The notes below the pieces were generated by a model. That model was not told the DNA's origin. It worked only from the letters and a program-made list of their open reading frames with translations, and made no database searches. This document shows positions 22,880 to 35,700 of a DNA stretch of 64,000 nucleotides, one piece after another; the stretch's first letter is position 1; each line of letters opens with the position of its first letter. Source of the stretch: Wurfbainia villosa (lineage: Eukaryota; Streptophyta; Magnoliopsida; Zingiberales; Zingiberaceae); the NCBI GenBank assembly GCA_025175895.1, contig CM046000.1:70234720-70298719 (forward strand), written 5' to 3'. Made by a program: the position numbers and the translations under genes.

Positions 22880-23253
22880 CTCACTCTCTCTCTCTCTCTC
22901 TCGGGTGAATTAGCTTCCTGAACAGAGACTCACGATGGGAGGAGAAGAACCATCCTAGATAGAGGAAGGAGGAGAATCATATGAGTTTCATTTTCTTTTA
23001 CCTCTTATAAGCTTTTATCTGTAAAGGATTTCTCCAGCTCCGTAAGTACTTCCGAGAAGAAGGGATTATAGTAAAGGTATCTAGCGTCGGAGCTCACTCT
23101 AGAGCTCACGTATGGAGTAGGAATCTAAATTTCGAACCTCGTTAAATCTCTTGCCATTACTTTCCCTTTTCATTTTTTACTGTTTCGACTGAAGAAGACC
23201 CCTAACCCTCCCTGACATCTTCGTTCCAAAGGAGGTAGAAAATCCGTGCCACA
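22617..23253 (+). repeat. 5' LTR of the Tat-type Gypsy
   Basis: About 637 bp, TGTTATGCATCATAAC to CGTGCCACA. There is no 3' partner in the window, so both ends are inferred from TG...CA and the primer site. A TATA-like TATAAAAGG lies at about 22788, followed by a CT microsatellite. The start is part of a 23-nt palindrome (22614-22636). Confidence 0.72.
22849..22902 (+). repeat. CT dinucleotide microsatellite
   Basis: Near-continuous CT repeats with two small interruptions, located in the Gypsy LTR downstream of the TATA-like box, so probably in the transcript leader. Confidence 0.9.
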
Positions 23254-23258
23254 TAAGT

Positions 23259-23276
23259 TGGCACCGTCTACGGGAA
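23259..23276 (+). other. Gypsy primer binding site
   Basis: TGGCACCGTCTACGGGAA, a variant of the TGGCGCCGTCTGTGGGAA-type site common in Tat-group elements, 5 bp after the LTR end. Confidence 0.78.
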
Positions 23277-23484
23277 TATTTTTGCTGAATAAGATATGAA
23301 GATGCATTTGCAAGAGACCCCTCCTCCCGCAGCTTCTTCCGCGAAGGAAATCCCAATTACCTTGCTGTCATCCCAATTGAAAACTCTGATAGATACAACA
23401 GTTTTTGAAGCTTTGATGAGAGAAAGGTGAAGGATGAGATATCTCCATCCTCATTCTGGTGAACCCTCTTAGAGGGAGCCCCCA

Positions 23485-23516
23485 CACTACAACAAATTTG
23501 ACTTTCTGCAACACGC
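23485..23516 (+). repeat. Left terminal inverted repeat of the gene-carrying CACTA
   Basis: About 32 bp, pairing with 27593-27624 with a few mismatches and one indel. Confidence 0.88.
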
Positions 23517-23597
23517 AATTATTTTATCTGCAGCGTTCATCGCAAGTTGCACAACACCAAGCTGTTGAAAGACATAAGACATCGACAATGCACAGTT

Positions 23598-23762
23598 GCG
23601 CGCTGCGATTAAGTGCATTCACATCGCGCGACCGCGCACTACGGTTAAGTGTATTCGCAGCGTGTGATCATGCACTGCAATTAAGTGCATTCGCAGTGCA
23701 CGGTCGCACGCTGTGGTTAAGTGCATTCGCAACGTGCAACCATACGCTGCGGTTAAGTGATA
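23598..23762 (+). repeat. Left subterminal array, about 36 bp x 4.5
   Basis: Units contain CGCTGCGGTTAAGTGCATTC-like sequence followed by GCA-CGTGC motifs. Such arrays are where CACTA DNA-binding proteins dock in known elements; that role is inferred here. Confidence 0.82.
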
Positions 23763-25373
23763 TACATATACTCCATATAATTATAATATCAAATGCAAAT
23801 AATTATAATATCAAAATTCAAATAATTATAATGCAATACACAAATACCACATATAAATACCACACAAAATTATAAGATGACATACACAATTATAAAATCA
23901 AAACTAAAACAATTATAATATATACCAGAGATAACCATCAACATCACAATTAAAGAAAATAATAATTCACTTAGTTAGAAGATAATCGAAACTAGTAAGA
24001 AAAATTTAATTACATGATTTCTTTAATACAAAAAGTATATAATCAAAGCAATGGAATCTATGTCAGTCATACAAAACTATAAACTTCGATAACTAAGTGA
24101 CTGTGCTTCCTATTGCATCCTCAAGAAAAAATATTTCTTCATTTGATCGAATTAGGTCCACCTTCTCTACAAAAACTCTATCAACCCAAACTTTCCAACA
24201 AGATCCACCAAGAGGAACATGATGTATTTTTGCTTTTAGATCTGTTGATGCAATTCAACTTTCTGTAACAACTTCATCGATAGACCAATGAAGCAACTTA
24301 CATTTAGCATTATCAATGAATAAAAAATAGACAAAATGTAGAAGTGATAAAATACAAAAGTTTTAAGGAACAAAAACAATACAATCTGACAACAATTAAA
24401 CAAAAAACTAATCTTATGAATTAAAGGATTTAATTTTACCTGAACTCTATGGAAAATAAGTCTAAGTAAGATAGCACTGCCATAAGTGCACCAACATGCT
24501 AGCAAACTGTTGAGTGTTCTTGTGATATCTTCTTGAGAGCTTGGAGTGACTACAAAATACATAAGAAACTTAAATGGAAGCAGTGAAGGTAATCTGGTTG
24601 TAGATGCATGCAACATTGTTTAAATCAGTCGGTCCACATCCTAATACTGTTTCATACATGATAATCAGCACGGGAAAAAAAAGTTGGACACATCCTAGCC
24701 GATGCACAAGAATCTATTTCCACATGGAGGTAATCGTTGCTCATTGTTGATAAGAACCTAGAAGTTAAAACCCATGAGAGGCAGGATTCAGTTATCCACC
24801 TACACAACAACAAGTAGATGTGATAATATCATTTTTGCCCTCTGCAAATTGTATTCCTAGTACACGAATAACAAAAGTTATCGTACTATATAACAACAGG
24901 CTCCTCAAACTACAAAACATAGCCTAACAGATAGCTATAGAATCATCCAAAAAGATTTAGTTTGCATATAAGCAAAATATTGAACAGAAACAGTAAAGGA
25001 TTCCCTCTAAACATTCATATAAAGTTTGTAAAATTTCAAGGCACAAAGAAGAATGCATATCCAAACATTCTGTTATTAAAAAATTTCAATCAAATTAGAT
25101 GACAGATTAGAAATTTAAACTTAAACTTAAACTAGGGATTGCAATCTTATTGCAAGCCCTAAACCCCATGTTCAACATGAGGAATACCCTTTTGTTTTTG
25201 CAATATTTACTTTTTGATGATAATTAGTGTCTAGATGCTGGTGAGAATGGTATATATTGCATCATTAAGCAATTCTTCAAAAAAATACATATAGGCAAAG
25301 ACAATTGAGTGGTGTATCCAACCAATAGATCAACATTAAACGAAAAGAGAATATGGTTACAATCAACATTCTA

Positions 25374-25995
25374 TCCCTCACCTCAATGGCCTTCTAGGAG
25401 CAACATGGATGACATTAACAAAATTACCATGAAATAGACCCTTCCACCCTTCTCTCTTCATAATATTCTGGAAAACTTCTGTTGATGAGTTCCCATTGCT
25501 CCCAACCATAAGATGTGTCCCAATTGTTTCCAGAGGTGCAATGCAAGTCTGCGACACTGCCCTGACAATTCCTCCACTAAGCAATCATCTCAAATGAGGA
25601 TTCCCGACCTTAATTCTTACTTTCAGTATACTTTTCTTCTTTTTAGCCAAAACTTCGTCAACATAATTGGTCACATCTTCTGTGGCTTCAGTTGGAGTCC
25701 CAACAACCTGAAAACTTGCCTTAGGTGTCACATTAGGAGAATTTGAAGAAACCCCAAGCCCAACTCCCATCTGACTAACACTGGAAAACAAGCCATCGGA
25801 GGGATACGAACTATCATGGATATTCCATGAGAAACTCAAATCTTAGATAGGTTGGATATTCCACGAGAAGCCCAGTTCTGGGAAAGGTTGAAGGAACCCC
25901 CACTGTTCTTCTCGACTGCTTGCAATCTCTTATTCACCATTGCTATCATAGCAGAACCCAAAATTCATGTTGTTATTAAAAATATTGTGACTTCC
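25374..25995 (-). pseudogene. Captured first exon of a Brittle1-like mitochondrial carrier
   Basis: Minus-strand reading gives plant Brittle1/adenine-nucleotide carrier features: SYPSDGLFSSVSQMGVGLGV, then KKKKSILKVRIKVGNPHLR, then carrier repeat 1 (GGIVRAVSQTCIAPLETIGT, with PLE in place of the usual PxD/E-type helix break), and GWKGLFHGNFVNVIHVAP. A one-base loss shifts frame just before the exon end; the unshifted codons would read KAIE followed by GTGAGG, a splice donor. Capture was therefore of genomic DNA with its intron, not cDNA. Upstream, LGFSWNI is repeated as LSFSWNI with a stop between (about 25820-25875). Family members move ADP-glucose or adenine nucleotides across plastid or mitochondrial membranes; this copy encodes at most one of three carrier repeats and is dead. 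Confidence 0.83.
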
Positions 25996-26489
25996 AAATC
26001 CATGACTATTTGCCTCTTACAAATTGTGATAGGATGAAGGAGATAATGTAGGAAAAATTTATAACATTTTACCAAATTTGCACATGAAAACAAGGAATGA
26101 ATTTTCCTTCAACATATTCTACAAAAAATAGAAGAAACATTAAAATGCAGATGCGAAGGAAGAACTAGTAAAGTTACAACACAATAGTCAAGTCCTTCAA
26201 GCAGGGGAAAAACACGAAAAAAAATCTTTTCGGAGAGACGGGGCAAGGATGAATGAGTTAAAACCAAAAATGAAAAAATCAATTGAAAGAACCATAGCAA
26301 CATACTCGAATCAACTAAAACATGTAGAAAAATCAATCCTTTGTAGAGGAAACATTGGGTAAAACATAAAAAGAGCTCAAACAATAATTCGTACATAGAA
26401 TCATCACTTGCATTATTCAAGTCGAAAAATCGAACTGGCAGATGCGAACTCAACACGAATACTTCCCAGTGCAAAATATTTCTGGTCTT

Positions 26490-27040
26490 CCTTACTATTT
26501 GGCCGTGGGTATACTAAGCACTATTATGTCGGTGTTGCTCTCATGATTGAGAAGTCCCACAAGGACTTTGTTGGCAACATCCCGATCATAGTCAGCAGAG
26601 GACTGGTGACTCTTGCTAGATCTATGGTGGCAACGACCGACGAAATCTCTAGTGGAGAAGTCCATGGGAGGGGCAGTGGTAGTAGCAGACGACGACGAGG
26701 AAGGAGGAGACAACGGCAGGTTCTGGGAATGGTGTGAGCTCGTAGAGAGGGTTGGGGGAGCTTGGGAGGAAAGCAACGGCTGTGCGTTTGGTATGACGGG
26801 TGATGGGTAAGGTCTGAGAAGAGGGCGCCGACGAGGAGGCCTCCGCCCGCTTCTGGCTATGTGTTTCCATACAAAGAAGAAAAACCTCCCTCGCTGCAAG
26901 GCTGCGACGCCGATTAAGAATCGACCAGGGGCATCTGCGATCTGAGACCAAAAAAAAAGCAAGGCAAAGGTGAGAGCTTTACACGGGTGATCGATTGGAG
27001 AGATCTTGACGCAAGGGGTAGGTTTTATAGGGTTCACGCA
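26490..27040 (-). other. GC-rich block inside the gene-carrying CACTA, possible second capture
   Basis: Composition rises sharply above the AT-rich surroundings. A 180-codon minus-strand frame (27037-26495) is Pro/Ser/Arg-rich in the middle and ends NHESNTDIIVLSIPTAK. I recognise no domain. It could be the 5' UTR and first exon of a captured gene; an intrinsic GC-rich segment cannot be excluded. Confidence 0.35.
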
Positions 27041-27326
27041 GTCGGCGACACGAAAGAGATTATTTCAAGGGTTAATGAGTCAAGTGGTAAGAAGGGAGGG
27101 GATTAAAATTCTCACTGATGCCTCGTTCGGAACCTGAGACTTTTAATAGCTCGCATACACTGTAATTATGCGAAGACTTTTAACAGCACGCGTACGCTGT
27201 AATTATGTGAAAATGCACATTGTTATATACATATATCATTAATTAATGATATCATTGTTAATTAAGAAAATTAACTTTTTTAATTGGTTATTTGTAAATA
27301 GTAAATTTTTAACATCATATATCAAT

Positions 27327-27500
27327 ACGCGCTGCAAATAATAGACTTTTAACGACATATATTAATGCGCGTTGCGAATAGTAAATTTTTAACAACATAC
27401 ATTAATGCACGTTGTAAATAGTAAACTTTTAACAGCATATATTAATGCAAGCTGTGAATAGTAGACTTTTAACAATATACCCTTTAATGTGTGCTGTTAT
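27327..27500 (+). repeat. Right subterminal array, about 41 bp x 4
   Basis: Units read GCGCGTTGCGAATAGTAAA plus TTTTTAACAACATA-like sequence and a variable TTAAT. They differ in sequence from the left array but share the GC-G-TGC core. Confidence 0.8.
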
Positions 27501-27592
27501 TTGTAAAAATAAACTACTATCTGCAACACACTTGATTAGGCACATTGCAGAAACTATTATTAACAGCACACCATATACATGCGCTGTTGATG

Positions 27593-27624
27593 ACGCGCTG
27601 CGGAAAGTCAATTTTGTTGTAATG
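27593..27624 (-). repeat. Right terminal inverted repeat of the gene-carrying CACTA
   Basis: Reversed, it begins CATTACAACAAAATTGACTT; it is followed by target copy CCA. Confidence 0.88.
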
Positions 27625-27792
27625 CCACCTGAAGGACTCTCACATCTCTCCACCCGATCCTCAAGAGATGGAGGTGTTGTTTAGAGAAGGGCTAGCAGGG
27701 GGAGCGTATCAATATCCTTTCCCTGTACTACCAGTGAGACGGGAGGATCAGGGAGAAAGTCGTTCTACCAAGGCTCCAGAACCTTATGAGGC

Positions 27793-28959
27793 TTGCCCTT
27801 CATGACCAATGTAGTCCTAGAGCCGTCGCCAACCCACTTTCATAATCCGCAGGTGGGTATGTACGATGGTACTTCTGATCCAGAGGAACATTTGTCTCAA
27901 TTTGAAGGTGCAACTTCCCTCTACTGCTACACTGATGCTCTCAAATGTCGAGTCTTCTGCATCACTTTGAAGGCGTCTGCTCAAAGCTGGTTTAGCTCTC
28001 TACCCCCTAGCTATATTATTTGTTTTGCAGATTTAAAGAGAGTTTTTCTCAAACAATTTGCTAGTTGTCAAAAGTATAGGTATGATGCTTCCATTTTACT
28101 CCACTTAAAGCAAGAGTCAGCTGAATCTCTAAAAGGTTATATACATCGCTTTACTACTGTTGTCCAGGAAATACCTTCAGCAGCACTTGACTTCCTAAGA
28201 CTTGCTATTCCTCATGGTCTTAAGGAAGGTTCATTCCTTAGCTCCTTGTTGCGGAAGTCAGCTGCTAGTTATGAAGAATTGCTTGGTCGTGTAGAGGAGT
28301 ATATTAATGAAGAAGAAGGATTGCAGGTAAGGAGAGCTGAGAAAAAGTCCACTTCCACCCCAGCAGAAGGAAATCCTCCCTTTGTTCAACGGGGACCTCC
28401 TAGAAGGGAGTATATTAGGCCTTTTCTGTAGGAAGTGCCTCGGCCTAGACCTCTCAGGATAGAATGTCATTCTCACCCTTCCCTTCGGGTCATAGCTACT
28501 GAAGCTCTACCCTTGCCCCGAACCTGAAAGTAGCGGGAGATGGAAATCTATGATCAAGAGGGTATGCTATAATGCCTTGTAGGGTATAGAGGAGTTCCCC
28601 GTAATCCTCCAACCCCTTATTTTTTCTAGTACCATATGGATTATGGGCATGTCAGTGATCAATGCTTCAAGTTACAGAGTGAATTGGAGTGTATCAGAGA
28701 CAGTCATCCGCACTTGCAATCGCGGTTCAGAGGACCAGCGGGGAGAGGATGCCGATTTAATGCTGCCCGTCCTAGGCCTTACAAGAGAAAGCCTCAAGCC
28801 CTTCCTCCACCAGGACCAGTACCACCCAATGTTGAAGTTATCCCTCAAGGAGGATCAACAAATGAAGGGACTTTGGCTGCTGTAAGTGATGCCCCCACTA
28901 GAGGGGTTATTAATGTTATTGCAGGGGGACCTATTGATGGAGATTCCAATCAAGCTTAG
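27793..28959 (+). pseudogene. gag: Tat-type Gypsy gag
   Basis: First frame 27793-28431 (212 codons) is a Retrotrans_gag (PF03732-type) capsid core: YDGTSDPEEHLSQFEG, then ASAQSWFSSLPP, FLKQFASCQKY, LKQESAESLKGYIHRF and a Glu-rich end. A stop region at 28431-28635 breaks it. A second frame from 28636 (HVSDQCFKLQSELECI) matches the spacer that carries a DCxxLKxEIExLI-type motif in this group; no clear CCHC knuckle is visible. It continues to NVIAGGP just before protease. The gag N-terminus lies before the CACTA insert (23294-23484: MKMHLQETPPPAASS) and is also broken. Not functional. Confidence 0.85.
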
Positions 28960-29090
28960 AAATTCCATGCTCGCATGTTGGAGAGTTTAGCCATTGGTGG
29001 AGATCAAGGTGCTCAAAACACACCTCGGATATGTTTTGGACCTGAGGACCTTCAAGGTATTCTGTTGCCCCATACTGATGCCCTGGTAGT

Positions 29091-30337
29091 TGTTAAGGAT
29101 CCTTGGAAGGCTAGAGGGGGGTGCATAGCCTCTTTTCGAATTCTACAAAAAATGTTAGTAGAAGCAAAATACTAAACAAAATCAAGAAGCTAAATACACA
29201 CGCTAACATGAAAGCTCTTACGTGGTTCAGAGATAAAGCTCCTACTCCACGGCAATCCTTAAGGTGGATCAACCCAAGAAATTCCACTAAGAAGCTTTCC
29301 TTACAAGACACTCTCCTCTTCTTACAATGATGAAAGTGAAGTTTAGGAGACAAGGACAAATTAACATAAAGAAAGCTTTAGAAATTCGTGGGGAGCTTGA
29401 GAGTATGGTTGGAAGATAATCACTAGCCTCCTTAAGCACCCCAAACTCTCTTTTTATAGAGAGAGGGCTATTTTTCCCATTGGGCCATGATCAGTCGATT
29501 GATGTTGTACATCAGTCGACTGTCGTGTGGCTAATGACTTCTGATTATCCAAATTCATGGGATTCACATATGTCATCATCCAACGGCAGGCTCATCAGTC
29601 GACTGATCCCTCCATCAGTCGACTGATGAAGTGATCAGTCGAGTGATCACGACGAGCAGTCGAGTGAGACCCTATTCTGTGCCCGATGTCGACTTGATCA
29701 GTCGACTGCCAGTCTTGGCAGTCGACTGATGATGAGGTCAGTCGACTGCCAACCCTTGGCAGTCGACTGATCATTAGGTTTTCAGCCTGACTCAGTCGAA
29801 CACCTGATCAATCGAGTGATACGATGTATCAGTCGACTAATACTCGTCAAGTATGATAATTTCATACTTGAATTAACTCCCTAGATCTAGACTCAACCTT
29901 ATAGCTCTTCCTTAAGCCTTGCGCCTCCAGGATCCCTCTGAGTCCGCGACTTGTTCATCCTTTGCGCTTGCTTCCAAGAGCTTCCTTCGGTTTCATCATG
30001 TCTTGAGTTTCTCTTTGCCAAAGTACGCTTGGACTTTATGCTGCCAAAACTATATGCTTGGACTTACGTTGCTAAGACTTGCCTTTGGACTTCCTTTGCC
30101 AAGGTTCGCTTGGACTTTACGCCGCCAAGACTACATGCTTAGTCTTACACCGCCAAGCCCTTTCCTTGGACTTCTCTTGCCAAGATCACACTTGGACTTT
30201 TCTTTTACTAAGTCTTCATACTTGGATTTTCATATCACTTAAACACATTCACAATTAGATCACAAAAGCATTGCCTAACTTAGATGATTATCCAAACATC
30301 AAAACATATAAATGCTTGGGCCATTGTTGCATCAACA
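29091..30337 (-). repeat. 3' LTR of Copia D
   Basis: About 1247 bp, TGTTAAGGATCC to TTGCATCAACA in plus reading. A minus-strand TATA box lies near 29447. Seven CAGTCGACTG palindromes lie in 29513-29770. The U3 tip has CTTGG...CCAAG units (30015-30235). Confidence 0.92.
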
Positions 30338-30560
30338 ATCTCTCCCTTTTTGATGTTTGGCAATTATTTAAGTTAGGTCTTTAACATATGCACATAATCA
30401 TATTTCCAATATGAATTCTAACTTAAACATTCCTTCTCCCCCTTTGACATACATCAAAAAGAGAAGAATCCATACAATAATAAGTTCATGAAAGAATTAA
30501 ATTTGTTATATCTTGAACTAAGATATAAGATCGATATGAGGCTCCCCCTTAATCCAAGAC
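30338..30560 (-). other. Copia D polypurine tract and non-coding end, left of Copia E
   Basis: The purine tract (plus strand ATCTCTCCCTTTTTGAT, 30337-30353) is next to the LTR, with a second CTCCCCC near 30437 and a third near 30543. The region continues after Copia E at 40150-40987, which is also non-coding and holds two CAGTCGACTG sites near 40401 and 40423. Confidence 0.8.
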
Positions 30561-32783
30561 TGTTGGGTTTCCGGCACCGCGGCGAGTGTATGTTCGAATA
30601 TGTTTCGCAAACATGTGCACAACGGAAGAAATAAAAATAATAAATCTACATTTATTACAACACACACATCACACGCAAGCATAGTACGACATGTGTAGAT
30701 ATAACCGTAAATTTAAATTTTGCAATAAAAGGAAATTTAACTACGTATATCTTACGTATCACGTGTAGCGGGAACGGCGTCAACCGGAACGATCCTTGCT
30801 AGAATCGTCTCTATCCGTATCCACACCGAGTATCTTCAGGATGACTTCACAAAGTCATGAGCTTCGTCTTCGTACGGGTTACTAGCCTCGTGTTGAAGAC
30901 GACGTGATCGAGAGAGGATCAAGATCCGAATCCAAATTCGGATCCAAAGACGAGTCCTCAAAACTCGCTTCTCCGGAGAGGTATTCATCAACCGTTTGAC
31001 GAATCCTTCGTCCTCCACCTATGAGGATTACCGGAGATCGAATCCCCAGTAAGTTAGGTGCTGTCGGAGCTCCAACCGTCGTCCAAACGACACTCCGACG
31101 AGAGGGAAACAAGCTGTCCAGAAAACTGGACAGCTTTGGTGGAGGAATTAGGGCCGGCCAAAAAGGTTGAGATGAAGCTCACCTTGATGCCGAACCCAAA
31201 GGAGATCACCGGAGAGTTGCCGGAGGATCACCGACCGAAGCTTGGACGCCGACAACAATTTGGACAGCGGCACAAGGGGCTGGGCGGCGGCAATGGAGGT
31301 GTTGGCGCCGAAAATCTCCAATGAGATGAGGTGGGTGGCAACTTAGGTTAGGGTTTTGGATTATGGCTTAACAAACCCTTAAGCCCTCTTTTATAGAGAA
31401 CTAATTCTCTTAATGGTTATTGGATCATAACCATAAGGACCGCTAACCCGCTCCATTAATATAAGTTAAAATAAACCAAACCATGATGTTTTATTTTAAG
31501 TTAAAACGAACCGAACCAACTTTGGTTCATTCGTTTAAAATAAACCAAACCCTTTGATTTATTCTCCTCCATTGGATTAGAACCAAACCATTTTGGTTCA
31601 TCCATTATTTCTTCATAAGACACGGCCCAACCACGCTTCCATTGCGACTGAAACGATTTCATGCTCGCTCCATGTTTGGTCCAACCAAACTTAGTTTCTC
31701 TCGGTCTGAGAATCCCATTCTCAAGCTTGTTTTAAATCCTTCGGATTACACTCGTTGTGCGTGTGACCAAATAGGTTCTCGGTTTATGTTGGCCATCTAT
31801 AATTAACCATTAATTATAGAACGATCATGAGTGGCACCTAGTAGTACATCATGATCCCCAATTAATCGAAAAGATCAACGGTTGATCCAGAACTATTTCT
31901 GAAACCCTTCAGCAGCTCGAATGAATCGTGCCCCATTCCCTTCACTCATCTTATACCCACTTAGTTCAGGACATTGTCTATAGTGTCAGTCTCCACTAGG
32001 CTGACTACGTAACACCTAGCCCAAATATCATTTCCTCATCCTACGGATTCTAGTTACTGCACATGTATCGAAGAGTACCTTACTCTAAACATGTAATGCT
32101 TTGGCCAAAGACTTTAGTAACAATCCGACGGGAGGCCATGGGTATACATCTCCTCGCAAGGAGTGGTGAATCCTTTATAGGCTATTCAAACACCTTCGAT
32201 CACTTCGACTTATACCCAATCATCCCGGGTCCACATCTCCACAAAGATGCTTGCTTAAGATGTCAAAGCATAAGTCTTTATGATCAAGATGACTTGAATA
32301 CCGCAAGTCAAAGGAACATCTCACTTAAGCTACAGTAAGAACTTCATTGACATATCTATATATGCAGAGAACCATATGAAGTCTTACGGCTGGTCACTCC
32401 AATGAACTAGTTACCATAACTAGCATCCACGATTAACTCTGGACATCACAATGTCTCCAGCCAGTGAGAATCAGCTGCTTGGATACACCAAGGAGTATAC
32501 CTCGTGCCATTCTCGACAGAATTGATGGTGTCCAAATCCATCAATTCATCGACTAGGGATAATTCTGATACATCACAATTACACATGTAGCGATACTCAC
32601 TAGTTGTGATCCAATCACAAATTCTCTCATGCTGTGAATCGTATCATGGACATTCAGTAAATGAGTTTAAGATCCAATCAAATACATGAAACATGTATAC
32701 TCAAATAGTGAATCTTCATTTATCATATAAATGGTTCATACATAAGGCGATTGCCTTAGGACATCTCTCATATATTACTAACA
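30561..32783 (-). repeat. 3' LTR of Copia E
   Basis: 2223 bp, TGTTGGGTTTCCGG to TATTACTAACA. A minus-strand TATA (TATAAAAG) lies near 31393. By eye it differs from its partner at a few percent of positions. Short frames in it (30836-31324) are repeated in the partner and show no domain. Confidence 0.92.
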
Positions 32784-35700
32784 GACTCCCACTTGGCCTA
32801 ATGCCAATCGCTACGGTATCCAATACCATAAGCTCGAACATGACCCTCAAACTTACTTTGAGGTAATACTTTAGTCAAAGGATCCGCTAAGTTCCTTTCA
32901 GTGGGAATTTTCTCGATTTGTATTTCATTCCTACTGATGATCTCTCTGATAAGATGATAGCGGTGAAGCACATGTTTGGATCATTGATGAGACCACATCA
33001 AGTTCAGAGATGAACTTCTTGATCCAAACCGCTTCCTTTGCTGCTTCCAAAGCTGTAATGTATTCTGCCTTAGTGACAAAATCCGCTATAGTGTCAAGCT
33101 TGGAACCTTTCTAACTTATTGCGCCTCCATTCCAGGTGAATACATACCCAGACTGAGACATGGAATCATCCTTGTCTGTCTGGAGTTGGCATCTGTATAC
33201 CCACGTATCACCATGTACCCTTCTCCATATATTAGGAACACATCCTTAGTTCTTCTTAAGTACTTAAGGATCGTCTTAACAACCACCCAATGATCCATTC
33301 CTAGATCAGACTGGTATCTGCTCGTGACACTCAAAGCATACGATACATCAGGCCTCGTACATGACATAGCATACATGATAGATCCTATTGCGGATGCATA
33401 GGGAATCTTACTCATGCAAATCCTCTCGTCTTCTATGCGCAAACACATAGACTTCGAAAGGTGTACCCCATTCCTAATGGGTAGGAAACCTTTCTTGGAT
33501 TCCGACATGCTAAACCTCTTTAGCACTTGGTCTATATATGTAGATTGTGAAAGACCAAGCAACCGTTTCGATCTATCTCTATAGATCTTAATCCCGAGGA
33601 TGTAGGTTTCTTCTCCCAGGTCTTTCATGGAGAATGTCTTGGATAACCAAACCTTAACTGACTGTAAGATTGAAACATCATTTCCTATAAGTAATATGTC
33701 ATCGACATATAATACTAGGAACACGACTGCACTCCCACTAACCTTCTTGTACACACAAGGTTCGTCTGGATTTTGTGAGAAATCAAACTTTTGATTGTCT
33801 CATCAAAATGGATATTCCAACTCCTGGATGCTTGCTTCAATCCATAAATGGACCGTCGCAATTTGCATACCTTGGTTTTATCAACCGATGTGAAACCCTC
33901 AGGCTGTATTATATACACGTCCTCGAGCAGGTTTCCATTAAGGAAAGCTGTTTTCACATCCATCTGTTATATCTCATAATCATAATGAGCCGCTATGGCC
34001 AGGAGCATCCGAATGGATTTAAGCATAGCTACAGGCGAATAGGTTTCGTCATAATCAACACCTTATTTTTGACGATATCCTTTCGCCACCAATCTAGCCT
34101 TATAGGTAATCACATTACCATCTATGTCGGTTTTCTTCTTGAAAACCCACTTGCACCCTATAGGCTTTATGCCTTCAGGTGGGTCAACCAAGTTCCAAAC
34201 TTGGTTTTCATACATGGAATCCATTTCCGACTTCATGGCTTCAAGCCACTTATCCCTTTCTGAACTTGTCAGTACTTCTTCATAACTGGTAGGCTCCTCA
34301 TCATCAATGAGTAACACGTCGTTCGATTCACTTACGAGAAATCGATATCTCTCAGGAATGTTGCATGTTCTACCAGATCTACGAAGATGTGGTGTTACAA
34401 TAGGTCCAGCCGATTGCTCATCACTATGAGTTGTCGGCTGTTGTGCTTCACCAGGTATCTCATCAATGTCTATTTGAGTCTCTTGAGCCTCCTCAAGCTC
34501 GACGACACTCCCACTGTTTTCTTGCAAGAGAAACTCTTTCTCTAGAAACACAGCATGCCTTGAAACAAACACCTTTTGTTTCACAGGATGATAGAATTGA
34601 TAACCCCTTGTTTCCTTAGGGTATCCAATAAATAGACATTTATCAGACTTAGCATCCAATTTGTCTGATACAGTCCACTTCACATAAGCAGGACAACCCC
34701 ATATCTTCAAGTAAGATACATGAGGTTTCTTACCATTCCATATCTCATATGGAGTAGTAGAGACTACCTTGGTTGGCATTCTATTTAACAAGTAAACAGC
34801 TGTCTGAAGTGCATAGCCCTAAAAGGACTTGGGAAGATTCGCATGATTCATCATTGACCTGACCATGTCTAACAAGGTCCGGTTACGCCTCTCAGATACA
34901 CCATTATGCTGTGGTGTATATGGCGGAGTCCATTGAGACAATATGTCATTGTCTCTTAGATAATCAAGAAACTCTTGACTTAAGTATTCACCACCTCGAT
35001 CTGATCGAAGTATTTTAATACTCTTGTCATGTTGTTTCTCTACTTCATTTCTGAATTCTTTGAACCTTTCAAAGGCTTCAGACTTGTGTTTCATCAAGAA
35101 TACATACCCAAACCGTGAGTGATCATCGGTGAAGGTAATGAAGTAGCTATAGCCTCCTAAAGCTTGAGTTGACATAGGTCCACATACATCAGTATGTATT
35201 ATACCTAGTAACTCTCTCACTCGTTCACCTTTTCCAGTAAAAGGTAACTTAGTCATCTTGCCTTTTAAGCATAATTTGCATGTATCGTATGAATCCAATT
35301 CAAACAATTCCAAAATTCCACATCTGTGTAATTCGGATATGCGTTTCTTGCTTACATGGCCAAGACGACAATGCCACATATAGGAGTCTAATTGATTACC
35401 CTTTCGAGCACACATGTTGCTCGCTTCGATATTGAAAATGTCACTGGATACGTCCAACGTATAAATGCCATTACTCAAAGTTCCAGTTCCATAAAGTACG
35501 CCATTCAAAGTTATATAACAACAATTATTACTAAACGTCAAATGGAAACCATTTCTATTTAAACAGGAAATAGAAACAATGTTCTTTATTAGAGAAGGAA
35601 CATAATAGCAATTGTCCAGTTCCAAGACTAGTCCACTAGGGAGCTTCAGCAAATAAGTTCCGATGGCGACCGCAACAACCTTTGCTCCATTGCCAACTCG

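Larger units (their letters stand above)
23485..27624. mobile_element. CACTA-type element carrying host gene fragments (4.14 kb)
   Basis: Terminal inverted repeats start CACTACAACAAATTTGACTT on the left and, reversed, CATTACAACAAAATTGACTT on the right. The target duplication is CCA (23482-23484 and 27625-27627). Subterminal repeat arrays lie inside both ends. There is no transposase; the interior holds a Brittle1-like exon and a GC-rich block, so it is a non-autonomous gene-capturing CACTA. It interrupts the gag N-terminal region of the Gypsy. The first base pairing C/T at the right end suggests a mutated terminus. Confidence 0.9.

Noticed and set aside
23459..23875. 138-codon ORF across the left end of the gene-carrying CACTA.
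   Set aside because: Crosses the element boundary and translates the subterminal array.
26109..26474. 121-codon minus-strand ORF upstream of the Brittle1 fragment.
   Set aside because: Hydrophobic, no recognisable domain, no start or splice support.
30836..31324. Short ORFs in the Copia E LTR, repeated at 38116-38688.
   Set aside because: They coincide because the LTRs are copies; frames differ in length between copies and no domain is seen.
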